Positions 8,097-16,641 are shown, counted from the first letter of the stretch. The stretch is DNA of 64,000 nucleotides from Bacillus wiedmannii (GCF_001583695.1 NZ_LOBC01000028.1:248001-312000), one strand, 5' to 3'. Program-made: numbers and translations. Notes: generated by a model from the letters alone, not told the origin.

Positions 8097-8137
8097 AAAA
8101 AAGCACAGATGACTATACAATCACCTGTGCTTTTTTA
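8097..8137 (-). terminator. Terminator of the acetate transporter gene
   Basis: On the minus strand AAGCACAGGTGATTG pairs with the facing CATCTGTGCTT arm and is followed by TTTTTT, directly after the stop at 8138. Confidence 0.8.
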
Positions 8138-8758
8138 TTACTTTTTAAAAATACCAAACGGCTTTCCAACTGGTAATACAACTTTACCGAAGTGTGTATT
8201 TAACACTGCTGCTGCTGAACCATAGAAAGATAATAATGAAATACATAGTTCAGAATACGCTGCTAAATTATGCATTGCATGCGGCATAACACCTAAAGTA
8301 CTTAATGAAAGACCAATAAATAAGAAATCAATAAGGACGAAAATCATAAATAATACTTTATGTGTTTCCATTGCACCAATTGTCATAAAGATTGTGAAAA
8401 TCAAATATCCAATAAAGGCTACACCCAGCTGTTTTGAATCTGCAGCTTGTGCTAATTTTTCGCCAAATACTCCAAGTTGAATTAACCAAGTCATTCCAAC
8501 ACCTAACCAAAATAGGCCGTAGGCACCGAATGCTGTTGTACCGAACGTATTGTTATGCTTTGCATCGTGAATGCACGCAAAGATTTGTGCAAATCCTCCT
8601 AAAAAGATTGCCCACGGTAATACAAGTGAAACGCCATCTGTTAAGCCTAACTTTTGAGATGATGCTACAAGTGTTACCATCGCTAATCCAAATAGACCAA
8701 TTCCAGATGGATCTGCTGTTGTCATTTTCACATGATGTGTAGTAGTTTGATTGCTCAT
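8138..8758 (-). CDS. Acetate uptake transporter, GPR1/FUN34/YaaH (SatP) family
   Basis: A 206-residue inner-membrane protein with six predicted hydrophobic spans. It begins with a polar stretch and then DPSGIGLFGLAMVT, the counterpart of the NPAPLGL signature near the first helix of the AceTr family, whose members carry acetate or succinate with protons. The start ATG 8758 has GGAGG five bases before it. A sigma-A-like promoter lies upstream and a terminator follows, so it is a single-gene unit. Substrate is inferred from the family. Confidence 0.85.
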   Translation of the reverse strand: MSNQTTTHHVKMTTADPSGIGLFGLAMVTLVASSQKLGLTDGVSLVLPWAIFLGGFAQIFACIHDAKHNNTFGTTAFGAYGLFWLGVGMTWLIQLGVFGEKLAQAADSKQLGVAFIGYLIFTIFMTIGAMETHKVLFMIFVLIDFLFIGLSLSTLGVMPHAMHNLAAYSELCISLLSFYGSAAAVLNTHFGKVVLPVGKPFGIFKK

Positions 8759-8789
8759 ATAAACCTCCTGATTATAAACATACTCGAAT

Positions 8790-8818
8790 ACAATACTTAA
8801 ATCAGAAGACTATGTCAA
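8790..8818 (-). promoter_or_regulatory. Sigma-A-type promoter of the acetate transporter gene
   Basis: TTGACA (8813-8818, minus strand) and TATTGT (8790-8795) are separated by 17 bp, about 30 bp before the ribosome binding site. Confidence 0.65.
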
Positions 8819-8844
8819 TGGGTTTTTTTGTATGTTGTCAGACC

Positions 8845-9240
8845 TTACTTTTTATAATGATTACATATACTTCCGACCACTTCATACGGTTTTATACTCA
8901 CTTTTTCCAACTCGTGTATCGGTAACCATAACGGAATATAACTCCCTCTATCTTTCAGTTTGAATTCTTCAGCTTTACCACTTCCGAAAACTCCATCTAT
9001 AATATGGGCATTAAAATAATACTCCGTACCTTTATACTCCACCTTTGCAATCAGATGCTCCACTTTTATATGTACCCCTAATTCTTCATAAATTTCTCGC
9101 TTTGTTGCTTCTTCAGCTGTTTCTCCTTCTTCAATTCCTCCGCCTGGAAAAACATAATATGTTTCCCCTTCTCGAATACGTTTTATAAGAGCAATTTTCC
9201 CTTCCTGCACAATGATAGCCCCGCCGCGATTTCTTATCAT
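8845..9240 (-). CDS. Nudix hydrolase
   Basis: A 131-residue protein with a complete Nudix box (GX5EX7REUXEEXGU) at residues 34-56: GGGIEEGETAEEATKREIYE followed by ELGV. Family members hydrolyse nucleoside diphosphates linked to another group and need Mg bound by the REXXEE glutamates. The short acidic and aromatic tail gives no hint of substrate. Its ATG overlaps the stop of the ASCH-domain gene by four bases (ATGA), so the two are translationally coupled. Confidence 0.9.
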   Translation of the reverse strand: MIRNRGGAIIVQEGKIALIKRIREGETYYVFPGGGIEEGETAEEATKREIYEELGVHIKVEHLIAKVEYKGTEYYFNAHIIDGVFGSGKAEEFKLKDRGSYIPLWLPIHELEKVSIKPYEVVGSICNHYKK

Positions 9241-9578
9241 TTTATTACCTCAATACGAATCGCAACTGTTCCCCACTTTTTTTCTTGTTCTTTCGTATAT
9301 ATTTTGTATGTACTTTCTAGCATTTCCTCTAAACTATCATTTTCACAATCCAATAATTTGTGATCAATTTGTTCGTACATTGCTTTAAAGCTTGCGTATC
9401 GTTTTATTTCCGTTACTTTTACAGTCATCGTTGCTGCTGTCGTAAGGTTCGTAAATACAATATTATCGCCTTGTTTTATAAGTTGACGTTTTGTATCGTA
9501 TAAACGTACTTCATATACTTTTTTTCCTAATTGAATTGATTGAAAAGGTTTATTATATAATCCCATTTCGTATATCAT
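9237..9578 (-). CDS. ASCH-domain-like RNA-binding protein
   Basis: A 113-residue protein. Residues 10-45 contain PFQSIQLGKKVYEVRLYD and then IKQGDNIVF, the pattern of ASCH/PUA-like beta-barrels, where a conserved Glu and Arg and the G-D turn line the nucleic-acid cleft. ASCH proteins are thought to bind RNA or modified nucleotides; some act as amidohydrolases on modified nucleosides. GGAG lies eight bases before ATG 9578. Coupled to the following Nudix gene, so a shared role in nucleotide clean-up is plausible but unproven. Confidence 0.75.
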   Translation of the reverse strand: MIYEMGLYNKPFQSIQLGKKVYEVRLYDTKRQLIKQGDNIVFTNLTTAATMTVKVTEIKRYASFKAMYEQIDHKLLDCENDSLEEMLESTYKIYTKEQEKKWGTVAIRIEVIK

Positions 9579-9718
9579 TCATTCCACTCCTTTTTTATGT
9601 ATTACGCCTACTACTATTTTTGTGCATTACCAATTCATACAACACAGTTCGACTTATTCCAAGTTGCATATAATGTTCCATATCCATTACTTGCTTTAGA
9701 GAGGATGCTAAATTTGTT

Positions 9719-10276
9719 ATGTTATTTTTAAATCAAAAACCTGAATATAATAAATATGATATTGGTGATTATACTTATAGTAAAGTAGGTCCAACCATTT
9801 TTTCTTGGAATGATGAAACAAAATTAAAAATAGGTAAGTTTTGTTCATTAGGAGAAGAAGTCGTTTTTATACTTGGCGGTGAACATCGCGCAGACTGGAT
9901 AACGACATACCCATTTAATGCATTTTTTAATGAAGGAGCACATATTACTGGTCATCCTTCTTCAAAAGGTGACATCGTAGTCGGCAACGATGTATGGATT
10001 GGTTATCAATCCTGCATTTTATCTGGTGTTACAATTGGTAACGGAGCCATTATTGGGGCAAAGAGTGTTGTTACAAAAGACGTACCTCCATATGCAATTG
10101 TAGCTGGTAATCCTGCAAAATTTGTTCGATATCGTTTCCCGCAAGAAACGATTGACAAGCTAGAAAATCTCGCATGGTGGGATTGGGATATTTCTGTTAT
10201 AAAAGGAGCCATTCCATTTCTACTTTCCAACAAAATCAACGAGTTTTTTACCTCACCCGAAAATGAATCTATGTGA
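9719..10276 (+). CDS. CatB/Vat-like xenobiotic O-acetyltransferase
   Basis: A 185-residue left-handed beta-helix protein with hexapeptide repeats (for example IVVGNDVWIGYQSCILSG and VTIGNGAIIGAKSVV). GGEHRADWITTYPF contains the His that is catalytic in the Vat and type B chloramphenicol acetyltransferases. It ends in a Trp/Asp-rich helix (AWWDWDI) typical of the group. Chromosomal relatives are common in Bacillus and their true acceptor is usually unknown, so resistance should not be assumed. The start is ATG 9719; GAGAGG is 14 bases away, which is loose. Its terminator arm (10284-10294) is now separated from its partner by an 11-kb insertion. Confidence 0.8.
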   Translation: MLFLNQKPEYNKYDIGDYTYSKVGPTIFSWNDETKLKIGKFCSLGEEVVFILGGEHRADWITTYPFNAFFNEGAHITGHPSSKGDIVVGNDVWIGYQSCILSGVTIGNGAIIGAKSVVTKDVPPYAIVAGNPAKFVRYRFPQETIDKLENLAWWDWDISVIKGAIPFLLSNKINEFFTSPENESM

Positions 10277-10283
10277 TTAATAC

Positions 10284-10294
10284 AAAAAGAGCAT
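10284..10294 (+). terminator. Left half of a split bidirectional terminator
   Basis: AAAAAGAGCAT here is the exact reverse complement of ATGCTCTTTTT at 21712-21722. Joined, they would form an 11-bp stem between the convergent CatB-like and DUF11 genes. The inserted island now separates the two arms. Confidence 0.65.
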
Positions 10295-10303
10295 CTTATT
10301 CTG

Positions 10304-10352
10304 AACTGCACCTCCAATTGTTAGACACAGTCTAACAATTGGAGGTGCAGTT
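10304..10352 (+). repeat. Perfect 23-bp palindrome at the IS left end
   Basis: AACTGCACCTCCAATTGTTAGAC (10304-10326) and its exact reverse complement (10330-10352) are separated by ACA. The second arm contains the GGAGG of orfA and is followed by TTTTT. In RNA reading in from outside, the structure would hide the transposase start and could also terminate transcription from the CatB-like gene. Confidence 0.85.
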
Positions 10353-10357
10353 TTTCT

Positions 10358-11465
10358 ATGGCTAAATTTACAGCTGATGAAAAAATACAAATCGTTCTAC
10401 GGTATTTGAACGGAAATGAAAGTTATCGAAAAATGGGTAGAGCGATCGGTATAAGTAACACAATTATTTTGAATTGGGTAAACCAGTATAAACAGAATGG
10501 TGTGGAAGCTTTTCTAAAACGTTGTACAAATTACACACAACAATTTAAACTAGACGTACTAAACTTTATGATTGAAAACGGTATGTCCTTATTTGAGACG
10601 GCAGCTATTTTTAACATTCCTGCCCCTTCAACGATTTCTGTTTGGAAAAATCACGAGACCAGACAAAGCGCAAGTAGTCTATGAATTAAGGCATAAATAT
10701 TCGGTGAAGGCACTCGTGGAGCTAGCTAATATTCCACGAAGCACGTATTATAATTTAGTAAAGAAAATGAATCGTCCAGATGTAGATGCCGATTTGAAAG
10801 CTGAGATGAAAGCGATTTATGAGGAAAATGAAGGTCGTTATGGTTACCGTCGCATTCGTGATGAATTAACGAATCGTGGTCAGAAAGTGAATCACAAAAA
10901 GGTTCAACGCATTATGAAAGAGCTTGGATTAAAGTGTGTTGTGCATATGAAGAAATATAAATCCTATAAAGGAAAAGTCGGTAGAATTGCACCTAATATT
11001 TTAGAGCGTAATTTTTATACAGATGTACCGAATCAAAAATAGGTAACGGACATCACAGAGTTTACATTGTTTGGAGAGAAACTGTATGTATCACCTGTAT
11101 TAGACTTGTATAATGGTGAAATTATTACCTATACAATTGGTTCTAGACCGACGTATTCACTTGTTTCAAAGATGTTAGAGAATGCATTAGAACATTTGCC
11201 TGAAAATCACCAACTACTGATGGATTCTGATCAAGAATGACATTATCAAATGAGACAATACGTCCGTACACTTGAATCAAGAGCTATTGTACAGAGCATG
11301 TCTCGAAAAGGTAACTGTTACGACAACGCAGTAATAGAGAATTTCTTCAGAATTATGAAGGCGGAGTTCCTCTACATAAAAGAATTTGAAAGTGTAGAGC
11401 ATTTTAAAATAGAATTAGAAATATATATAGATTATTATAATACAAAACGGATTAAGGCAGCTTGA
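10358..11465 (+). pseudogene. IS3-family transposase remnants (orfA and orfB)
   Basis: orfA (10358-10684, 108 codons) has the helix-turn-helix part (ESYRKMGRAIGISNTIILNW), then breaks into a wrong frame after ISVWKN; the usual leucine-zipper end is missing. The orfB frame is seen from about 10,640 with HTH_21-type YGYRRIRDEL and the DDE integrase core, but it is interrupted by TAG at 11040 and TGA at 11238, both at places where the family has Trp (NQ-K-W-VTDITEF and DQ-W-HYQ). It ends YYNTKRIKAA, shortened by about 50 bp relative to the copy at 21606. The catalytic Asp (TDITEF), Asp (SDQ) and Glu (VIENFF) positions are still recognisable. Confidence 0.85.
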
Positions 11466-11536
11466 TAAAATAACCGTGTCTAACTTTTAGGGGTCACTTC
11501 ATCACTATAAATAGGAGTGCTCGTTTTTATTTTCGT

Positions 11537-11653
11537 CTATTCCTTTTCGGGCCAAATTTTCGCGTTTGGTTCTAATAACCACTTGTGTTCTTCTTCCATG
11601 ATACGATCATTCCATGGGTTAATTTGGATTTCTTTTTCATTTCCTATTGTCAT
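11537..11653 (-). CDS. Possible 38-aa Trp-rich phage ORF
   Basis: ATG 11653 to TAG 11537 encodes a 38-residue acidic peptide with INPWND, HKWLLEPN and KIWPEKE. It overlaps the last 17 bases of the holin gene in another frame, an arrangement common in phage lysis modules. The ribosome binding site (AAAAGG directly before ATG) is poor. Function is unknown and the gene may not be real. Confidence 0.35.
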   Translation of the reverse strand: MTIGNEKEIQINPWNDRIMEEEHKWLLEPNAKIWPEKE

Positions 11654-11876
11654 CCTTTTTTATAATTTTCGTATGGTCAAACAATCCACTTGCTGACAAT
11701 CCGATAATCATTCCTTGAAATATATTCATTTTGATATCTTGAGACAAAAATAAAACACCCAGTATAATGCCAAGCGTCAAATTAAATATCGGAATATATT
11801 TTGTTTGCAATCCATTTGTTTTAGCAATTTGCGATAACCCTATAACAGCCCCAATCATTGCCGTAATTTCAATCAT
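11637..11876 (-). CDS. Putative phage holin
   Basis: A 79-residue protein with two or three hydrophobic spans (residues 3-18, 28-45, 55-68) and a charged C-terminus ending KKDDNRK, the usual class II holin layout. Its ATG overlaps the stop of xhlA (TAATG), so the two are coupled. The frame extends 25 codons upstream, but that stretch lies inside xhlA. Holins open the membrane for lysins; the four lysin genes lie just upstream in the same direction. Confidence 0.7.
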   Translation of the reverse strand: MIEITAMIGAVIGLSQIAKTNGLQTKYIPIFNLTLGIILGVLFLSQDIKMNIFQGMIIGLSASGLFDHTKIIKKDDNRK

Positions 11877-12121
11877 TACATACCGCCACCTTTCAAGAGG
11901 AAGGTCAGAGCTGCTCCAATTATTACACCAATAATAAGGCGTAATATCCATGTTGTATTTGCACTAATCTTATCTAATTGCTTATTAATATTAATAATGT
12001 CTTTTTCATTACCTGCTGTCCTCATTTCTAGACCTCTAATCTCTAATCGTATATCTTTAATATCTTGTCTTATTTCCTGAACATCACCTTTCATCTCTTG
12101 CAAACCATCCATTATTTCCAC
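11876..12121 (-). CDS. XhlA-type holin-associated protein
   Basis: An 81-residue protein with a long amphipathic helix (residues 5-55, many Asp/Glu/Lys/Ile) followed by ANTTWILRLIIGVIIGAALT, one C-terminal membrane span. This is the classic XhlA (haemolysin XhlA) pattern from the PBSX-type lysis cassettes, where it works with a holin and an endolysin. GGAGAGAGGTGG-like sequence precedes the ATG. Coupled to the holin downstream. Confidence 0.85.
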   Translation of the reverse strand: MEIMDGLQEMKGDVQEIRQDIKDIRLEIRGLEMRTAGNEKDIININKQLDKISANTTWILRLIIGVIIGAALTFLLKGGGM

Positions 12122-12190
12122 CTCTCTCCTACTTCGTATTTAATTAAAAATTAAAAATCTTAATATGCATATATTTGTCTTTTTATCTCA

Positions 12191-12487
12191 TTATTTAATC
12201 CCTTCTGGTTTAACGTCCACCTCAATTTGTCCCTCAATACTATCCTCGGTAACTACTTTTGTAGGAACCTCTGTTGCTGGGTTTCCCGTTTTTACAATGG
12301 AAACAGTAATTGGACTTCCTCTAAACAGCTCCACGTTGACGTTAAAATTGCTAGCGGTAATAATCCCAGCATTCACTAAATTATCCACAACGTCATCAAT
12401 TTCCATAAATTGATTGTCATCACTTGGCATGATTTGATTTAGAATTTGGTTCTGAAATTGATTTTCCTCTGGATGTGTATTTGTCAT
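12191..12487 (-). CDS. Hypothetical phage-region protein
   Basis: A 98-residue acidic protein, Asn/Gln-rich at the N-terminus (ENQFQNQILNQ) and with a beta-rich C-terminal half ending VDVKPEGIK. A good ribosome binding site (GGGAGAGGAAG) precedes ATG 12487. It lies between the M23 lysin and xhlA in the same direction. Not recognised; no membrane segment or catalytic motif is visible. Confidence 0.6.
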   Translation of the reverse strand: MTNTHPEENQFQNQILNQIMPSDDNQFMEIDDVVDNLVNAGIITASNFNVNVELFRGSPITVSIVKTGNPATEVPTKVVTEDSIEGQIEVDVKPEGIK

Positions 12488-12870
12488 ATCTTCCTCTCCC
12501 GTTTTAATTTTGTTTATTGATTTTCTAACAATCTCATTTAGTACGTAAATTTTGCTATGTAGTTTGAAAAATAATATCTTAATTTAATTAAAGGAGTAAT
12601 ATTTACTCTCCGACTCGAAAGAATATTCAGATATTTAATGAGTGCAGTATTTAACAGAAAAACTACCAATTCGGATCACTTACGTCGTAACCTAATATCA
12701 AAAATATGTTTCTAGTAAACATATACTATTTCTAAAACACAACGTAGATTGTATACACTTAGTTCAGCTACACTAAAAACAAACGATTTGTGAATTTAAA
12801 TCTTCTAATTATAAATTTTAATCCCTGTCTATTAGACAGGGATTAGTAGAATAAGAATCAGGCTTTTTAT
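12488..12870. other. Gene-free stretch with a hairpin
   Basis: No plausible ORF. A perfect 12-bp inverted repeat TAATCCCTGTCT/AGACAGGGATTA (12819-12845) lies 25 bp past the M23 lysin stop. It lacks a clean T-run on either strand, so it may act as an mRNA end or processing hairpin rather than a classical terminator. Confidence 0.5.
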
Positions 12871-13833
12871 TTAATTAAATACTCCATTATTCGCACATCG
12901 TTGTAGAATGTGCACTAAAATTTCCTCTGTCACTTTTCCATGTGGATGTGAGTTCTCATCAATAATTCCTCTTTCTAATCCCCATTTCCATGCATCTCTC
13001 GCCCATTCTAATGGCTCTCCATTTTGGTAGCTCACATTAGAGGCGATTGACACTGTACTTCTAGTATCTGAGAATACTTTGTTATTGTATATACGTTGCA
13101 GCATGTGTACCAGGATTTCTTCCGTCACTTCTCCATGTGGATGAGAATTTCCATCTACAATTCCTTTTTCTAGTCCCCATTTCCATGCATCTCTCGCCCA
13201 TTCCGATGGTTGCCCATTTCTATAACTTGTATCAATAGAAACCGATACTACGCTTCCAGTACCTAAGAATACTTTGTTATTGTATACACGCTGTAACATG
13301 TGTACTAAAATTTCTTCTAAAACTGTTCCATGCGGATGAGAATTTCCATCTATAATTCCTTTTTCTAATCCCCATTTCCATGCATCTTTTGCCCAATCTG
13401 ATGGCTCTTTATTTTCAGAAGGATCAGGTCCTTTTCCTAAATGGTCTAATGGGTTCACAGCATTACTCTTATTAATATTCCAGCCGCCTTTATGCAGTTC
13501 AAAATGTAAGTGTTGGCCACTAGAATCCCCAGTGTTCCCCATAACTCCAATAGTTTGTCCTTGGGTAACATAATCTCCTACGTTCACCGTTCGAGAACCA
13601 CTACGCATATGAGCGTATACAGTCTCCCATGTAACTCCATCAATAGTATGCACGATCATAATACATTCACCGTAACTAGATGAAAAATACGAGCGACTAA
13701 CTTTTCCATTAGCCGCTGCATAAATCGGATGATACCCTGCTTCAGCAAGGTCTATCCCATGGTGATTTGGTCTGCTGCCTCTAAAACCACTTGTTACTCT
13801 CGTTGTATCTGTTGGATAAATAAACTTTGCCAT
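12871..13833 (-). CDS. Endolysin: M23 peptidase plus three SLH-like repeats
   Basis: A 320-residue lysin. Residues 1-135 are a LytM/M23 zinc endopeptidase with HHGIDLAE (His, Asp ligands) and SGQHLHFELH (His ligand and catalytic His), predicted to cut peptidoglycan cross-bridges or stems. Residues 150-320 hold three repeats of about 57 residues (WARDAWKWGLEKGI, DGNSHPHG, EEILVHMLQR) that resemble S-layer-homology repeats and probably bind the cell wall. ATG 13833 was chosen, with GGAAG upstream; the longer frame has no signal. The repeat block is nearly the same as that of the neighbouring frameshifted lysin at 13940. Confidence 0.85.
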   Translation of the reverse strand: MAKFIYPTDTTRVTSGFRGSRPNHHGIDLAEAGYHPIYAAANGKVSRSYFSSSYGECIMIVHTIDGVTWETVYAHMRSGSRTVNVGDYVTQGQTIGVMGNTGDSSGQHLHFELHKGGWNINKSNAVNPLDHLGKGPDPSENKEPSDWAKDAWKWGLEKGIIDGNSHPHGTVLEEILVHMLQRVYNNKVFLGTGSVVSVSIDTSYRNGQPSEWARDAWKWGLEKGIVDGNSHPHGEVTEEILVHMLQRIYNNKVFSDTRSTVSIASNVSYQNGEPLEWARDAWKWGLERGIIDENSHPHGKVTEEILVHILQRCANNGVFN

Positions 13834-13939
13834 ACTAATCTTCCTTTCTTTTTTGCACAGTATAATCAAGGTACTTAAATGAGTACCTTCGTTTACTTTT
13901 TTATTTGACAAGAATCTTTATAATATGAAAATCTTATAA

Positions 13940-15057
13940 TTACTTAAATACCCCATTATTTGTACATCGTTGTAGTATGTGTACTAAAATTTCCTCTGTT
14001 ACTTTTCCATGTGGATGTGAATTCCCATCTATAATTCCTTTTTCTAATCCCCATTTCCATGCATCTCTCGCCCATTCTGATGGCTCTCCATTTTGATAAC
14101 TTACATTAGTGACAAATGCTCCTGAGCTTCCAGTACCTGAGAATACTTTGTTGTTGTATACACGTTGCAACATGTGTACCAGAATTTCTTCTGTCACTTC
14201 TCCATGTGGATGTGAATTTCCATCTACAATCCCTTTTTCTAGACCCCACTTCCATGCGTCTCTCGCCCATTCTGACGGTTCTCCATTCCGGTAACTTGTA
14301 TCAATAGCGAAGGATACTGCACTTCCAGTACCTAAAAATACTTTGTTGTTGTATACACGTTGTAACATGTGTACCAAGATTTCTTCTACTACCGTTCCAT
14401 GTGGATGTGAATTCCCATCTACAATTCCTTTTTCTAATCCCCACTTCCATGCACTTCTCGCCCACTCTGATGGTTCTTTATTTTCAGAAGGATTAGTTCC
14501 CCCATCAAAATCAACATATTGCTTAACAATTTCAGCGTAGAAGAAATTCCCTCCGTTTTTATATCGGTAGCCACCATTGTATGCCACAGCAATTGGATTA
14601 CTATATCGAACCATGGCACCTGTTGTATTTCCAAGTGATGGTGCAACAACCGTTTTAGAATACAGATCCGCCACCGGTAATGAATGTTGTTTCTTGTTTG
14701 AAGCTAACCAGCGAAGGTAAGCTCGTCCAAAATTATATGATTGAACAATGGCACTTAAATCTGTAATACCATTTTTTTCGCATCATCAAAAGCTCCTTTT
14801 AGATGCTTTACTCCATAATAAATTGAATCTTTAGGATTTTTAATTGTATTCATTGGCCACCCTTGTGATTCACTTGATTGCATAATATCAGGTGTTTTTT
14901 CAGAATTCCCGTCACTTTCCACCATAATGATTCCAAGTACGTAAGGAATTAACTCAGGTACTCCTTGTGCAGAACATTCACTTTCTACCATTGATTGCCA
15001 ACGTAACACTTGTTGTGGCAAATTCTTTGTTTTAACTGAAGTAGCTAATATACTCAT
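13940..15057 (-). pseudogene. Frameshifted lysin: lysozyme-like domain plus three SLH-like repeats
   Basis: Two frames, 14755-15057 and 13940-14674, read as one protein if a single base is restored near 14770. The intact paralogue at 16642 has GCA AAA AAA TAT GGT, while here one base is missing after the A-run (GCG AAA AAA ATG GT), changing DAKKYGITDL to DAKKMVLQI and a stop. Without the shift the product would have a CwlT-like lysozyme domain (catalytic-type Glu in IIMVESDG) joined to three SLH-like repeats. The A-tract could instead be a site of programmed slippage or a sequencing error, but loss of function is the simplest reading. Confidence 0.75.
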
Positions 15058-15400
15058 TACTAAACATCTCCTTATTTTCCCATTATGCTTGCCTAAAAAA
15101 CTACTACCATATTAAATATGACTATCAGCCAAATACCCATTAATCTATAAAATTACTTCATGTTGCTCACCTTCTTTCACAACAAAAAGAGCAACCATAA
15201 ATATAGTTGCCCTTTCGTCGAAATCTTATATTACTACTATAAATCACTTTTTCAATACTTTCTGTACACTGCATGTAGCCTACAAAAAGGTAACATTAAA
15301 ACCCATCTAAAAACTTGACAATCTTTCTTATTTCAGCGTGTTTTCGTCGGATATAGCCTGTACTATAATGCAAGTCAAACGCTATTTGTTCTAAAACTAT
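14493..15400 (-). repeat. Duplicated lysin cassette (copy of 17095-17995)
   Basis: This block repeats, with divergence, the region 17095-17995: lysozyme-like coding part, shared upstream leader, a terminator hairpin and the 3' end of the ArpU-like gene. Both copies are in direct orientation. The duplication explains the presence of two lysozyme-like lysins and the regulator remnant. Confidence 0.8.
15184..15215 (-). terminator. Copy of the ArpU-gene terminator
   Basis: AAAGAGCAAC and GTTGCCCTTT pair with one mismatch. It is the duplicated counterpart of the hairpin at 17784-17815 and lies past the ArpU remnant. Confidence 0.6.
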
Positions 15401-15420
15401 CCTATCGATATGTTTCATCT
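15296..15420 (-). pseudogene. 3' remnant of an ArpU-like regulator gene
   Basis: The last ~35 codons (YSTGYIRRKHAEIRKIV and KFLDGF, then TAA at 15296) match the intact gene at 17896-18282 almost exactly. Upstream of about 15,400 the match fades and the reading frame is lost. It is a by-product of the lysin-cassette duplication and fills most of the gap 15058-15456. Confidence 0.75.
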
Positions 15421-15456
15421 TTTTTAGTTTTACTTTAATACAAATAATTTTTTTAA

Positions 15457-16509
15457 TTAGCGAATCCAGCGAATGATTTTTTCATCAAATTCTACCCAAC
15501 CTTTATCTTTAATGTAAATCCAATTGTTATCCCTAAACTCAATTACCCATTGTCCTTCGCTTACTCGATCACGTATACCACTGTTGTAATTCGCATGATG
15601 GTAACACTCTAATCCTTTCCATTCATTCCAAATGACACCTTTACTCCTACCATCTTTTTCGATACGTATTGCTGTTTCAGGAACCCAGTTGTCATTGGCG
15701 ATTTTAAACCAAAATCTTTTCCCATCCCATGCACTCTCTAAATATACATGGCCACTGCCAAGAGGAAGCTTTCCTACTACTTCCGCAATTTCATTTGGTT
15801 CTTTATATACCCAAGACTGTCGCTCTACACATTGTAACCAACCTAAGTTATTGGTTAACCAATCTGGTGGTAATGATACATTCTTTCGGGTGTCTACATC
15901 TGTAGGATCAGGATTATTTGAATTAGAGCCCTTTCCTATAAACCATTCAATAGTTTTATTTCCTACTAAGTAATTTAAGTCTACATTACCAGTAATTCCT
16001 GCAACGCTACCAGTTTCAGTATATTGCCATAGATCACAGCTATATGCAGGTTTACTGCCACCATAACGAGGAATCCATAAGAAATCTGCACTCACACTAT
16101 TTAGTCCATAACTTGTATACATGTGATGTGACACGTATAATCCAACTTTCCAGCCCGCTGCACGACATGTATCAATGAAGGCCTGAGATGCTTTTGCTAA
16201 GTTAGTGGGTCCACAACTAGCAAGTGTGTCATCTTCTACATCCAATACAAGGAATTTTGCATCCTTGTCTGCACGATTCATAAAATCTCTTGCTTCTACA
16301 ATAGCGTCTTGGACACTTGTATAACATCCATAAGCATAATGACCAAATGGAACTCCATATGCTTTACAACCTTGGACATATTCTTTATATTTTGAATCAA
16401 CCTTATTAGATCCATATTGTACACGAATAATAGCCAGCTCCAAATCATTACTCGCTTCAGCCCAATTTATATTTCCATTATGATAAGATATATCTGCTAT
16501 TTTCTTCAT
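15457..16509 (-). CDS. Endolysin: GH25 muramidase plus Trp-rich wall-binding domain
   Basis: A 350-residue lysin. Residues 1-190 are a glycoside hydrolase family 25 muramidase, with Asp in KKIADISYHNG and the Asp/Glu pair in FLVLDVEDDT, which cleaves MurNAc-GlcNAc bonds. After a short Asn/Pro linker, residues 210-350 form a Trp-rich domain (WLTNNLGWLQC, KRFWFKIANDNWVPE, GWVEFDEKIIRWIR) shared almost identically with the lysin at 16642 and presumed to bind the wall. ATG 16509 follows AAAGGAGCATG. No signal peptide is present, so release needs the holin. Confidence 0.9.
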   Translation of the reverse strand: MKKIADISYHNGNINWAEASNDLELAIIRVQYGSNKVDSKYKEYVQGCKAYGVPFGHYAYGCYTSVQDAIVEARDFMNRADKDAKFLVLDVEDDTLASCGPTNLAKASQAFIDTCRAAGWKVGLYVSHHMYTSYGLNSVSADFLWIPRYGGSKPAYSCDLWQYTETGSVAGITGNVDLNYLVGNKTIEWFIGKGSNSNNPDPTDVDTRKNVSLPPDWLTNNLGWLQCVERQSWVYKEPNEIAEVVGKLPLGSGHVYLESAWDGKRFWFKIANDNWVPETAIRIEKDGRSKGVIWNEWKGLECYHHANYNSGIRDRVSEGQWVIEFRDNNWIYIKDKGWVEFDEKIIRWIR

Positions 16510-16596
16510 TTATACATGCTCCTTTGTTAATCATTGATAGAAATCCTTTTTCTAGCTACATTGTTATTTAGCTTGTGATTCTAATTAATAAAAAAT

Positions 16597-16636
16597 AAAG
16601 AAGAGTCGCTCCATAAGGACCTACTCTTCTTTTTAA
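16597..16636 (-). terminator. Terminator after the lysozyme-like lysin
   Basis: On the minus strand AAAGAAGAGT pairs with ACTCTTCTTT around a 16-base loop and is followed by ATTTTTTATT, five bases past the stop at 16642. Confidence 0.75.
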
Positions 16637-16641
16637 CAAAT

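Larger units (their letters stand above)
10302..11501 (+). mobile_element. Decayed IS3-family (IS150-like) insertion sequence
   Basis: About 1.2 kb bounded by related ends: TGAACTGCACCTCC at the left and, inverted, TGAAGTGACCCCTAAAAG at the right, both running into GTTAGACAC. The TGA...GACCCC...GTTAGACA style is typical of IS150-group IS3 elements. It holds orfA and orfB remnants with a central deletion, two nonsense codons and a missing 3' segment, so it cannot move by itself. No clear 3-bp target duplication flanks it. The right end recurs at 21606-21707 in the same orientation. Confidence 0.85.

Noticed and set aside
9719-10276. Chloramphenicol or streptogramin resistance gene
   Set aside because: Only the fold and catalytic His are shared; chromosomal relatives generally have unknown acceptors.
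11250-11465. Separate 71-residue gene
   Set aside because: It is the C-terminal piece of the broken IS3 orfB, in the same frame as the preceding segment past a nonsense codon.
12819-12845. Hairpin after the M23 lysin as a classical terminator
   Set aside because: Perfect stem but no T-run on either strand, so listed only as a hairpin.
13869-13890. AAGGTACTTAAATGAGTACCTT as terminator before the M23 lysin
   Set aside because: Short stem without a following T-run; it could equally be an operator or chance palindrome.
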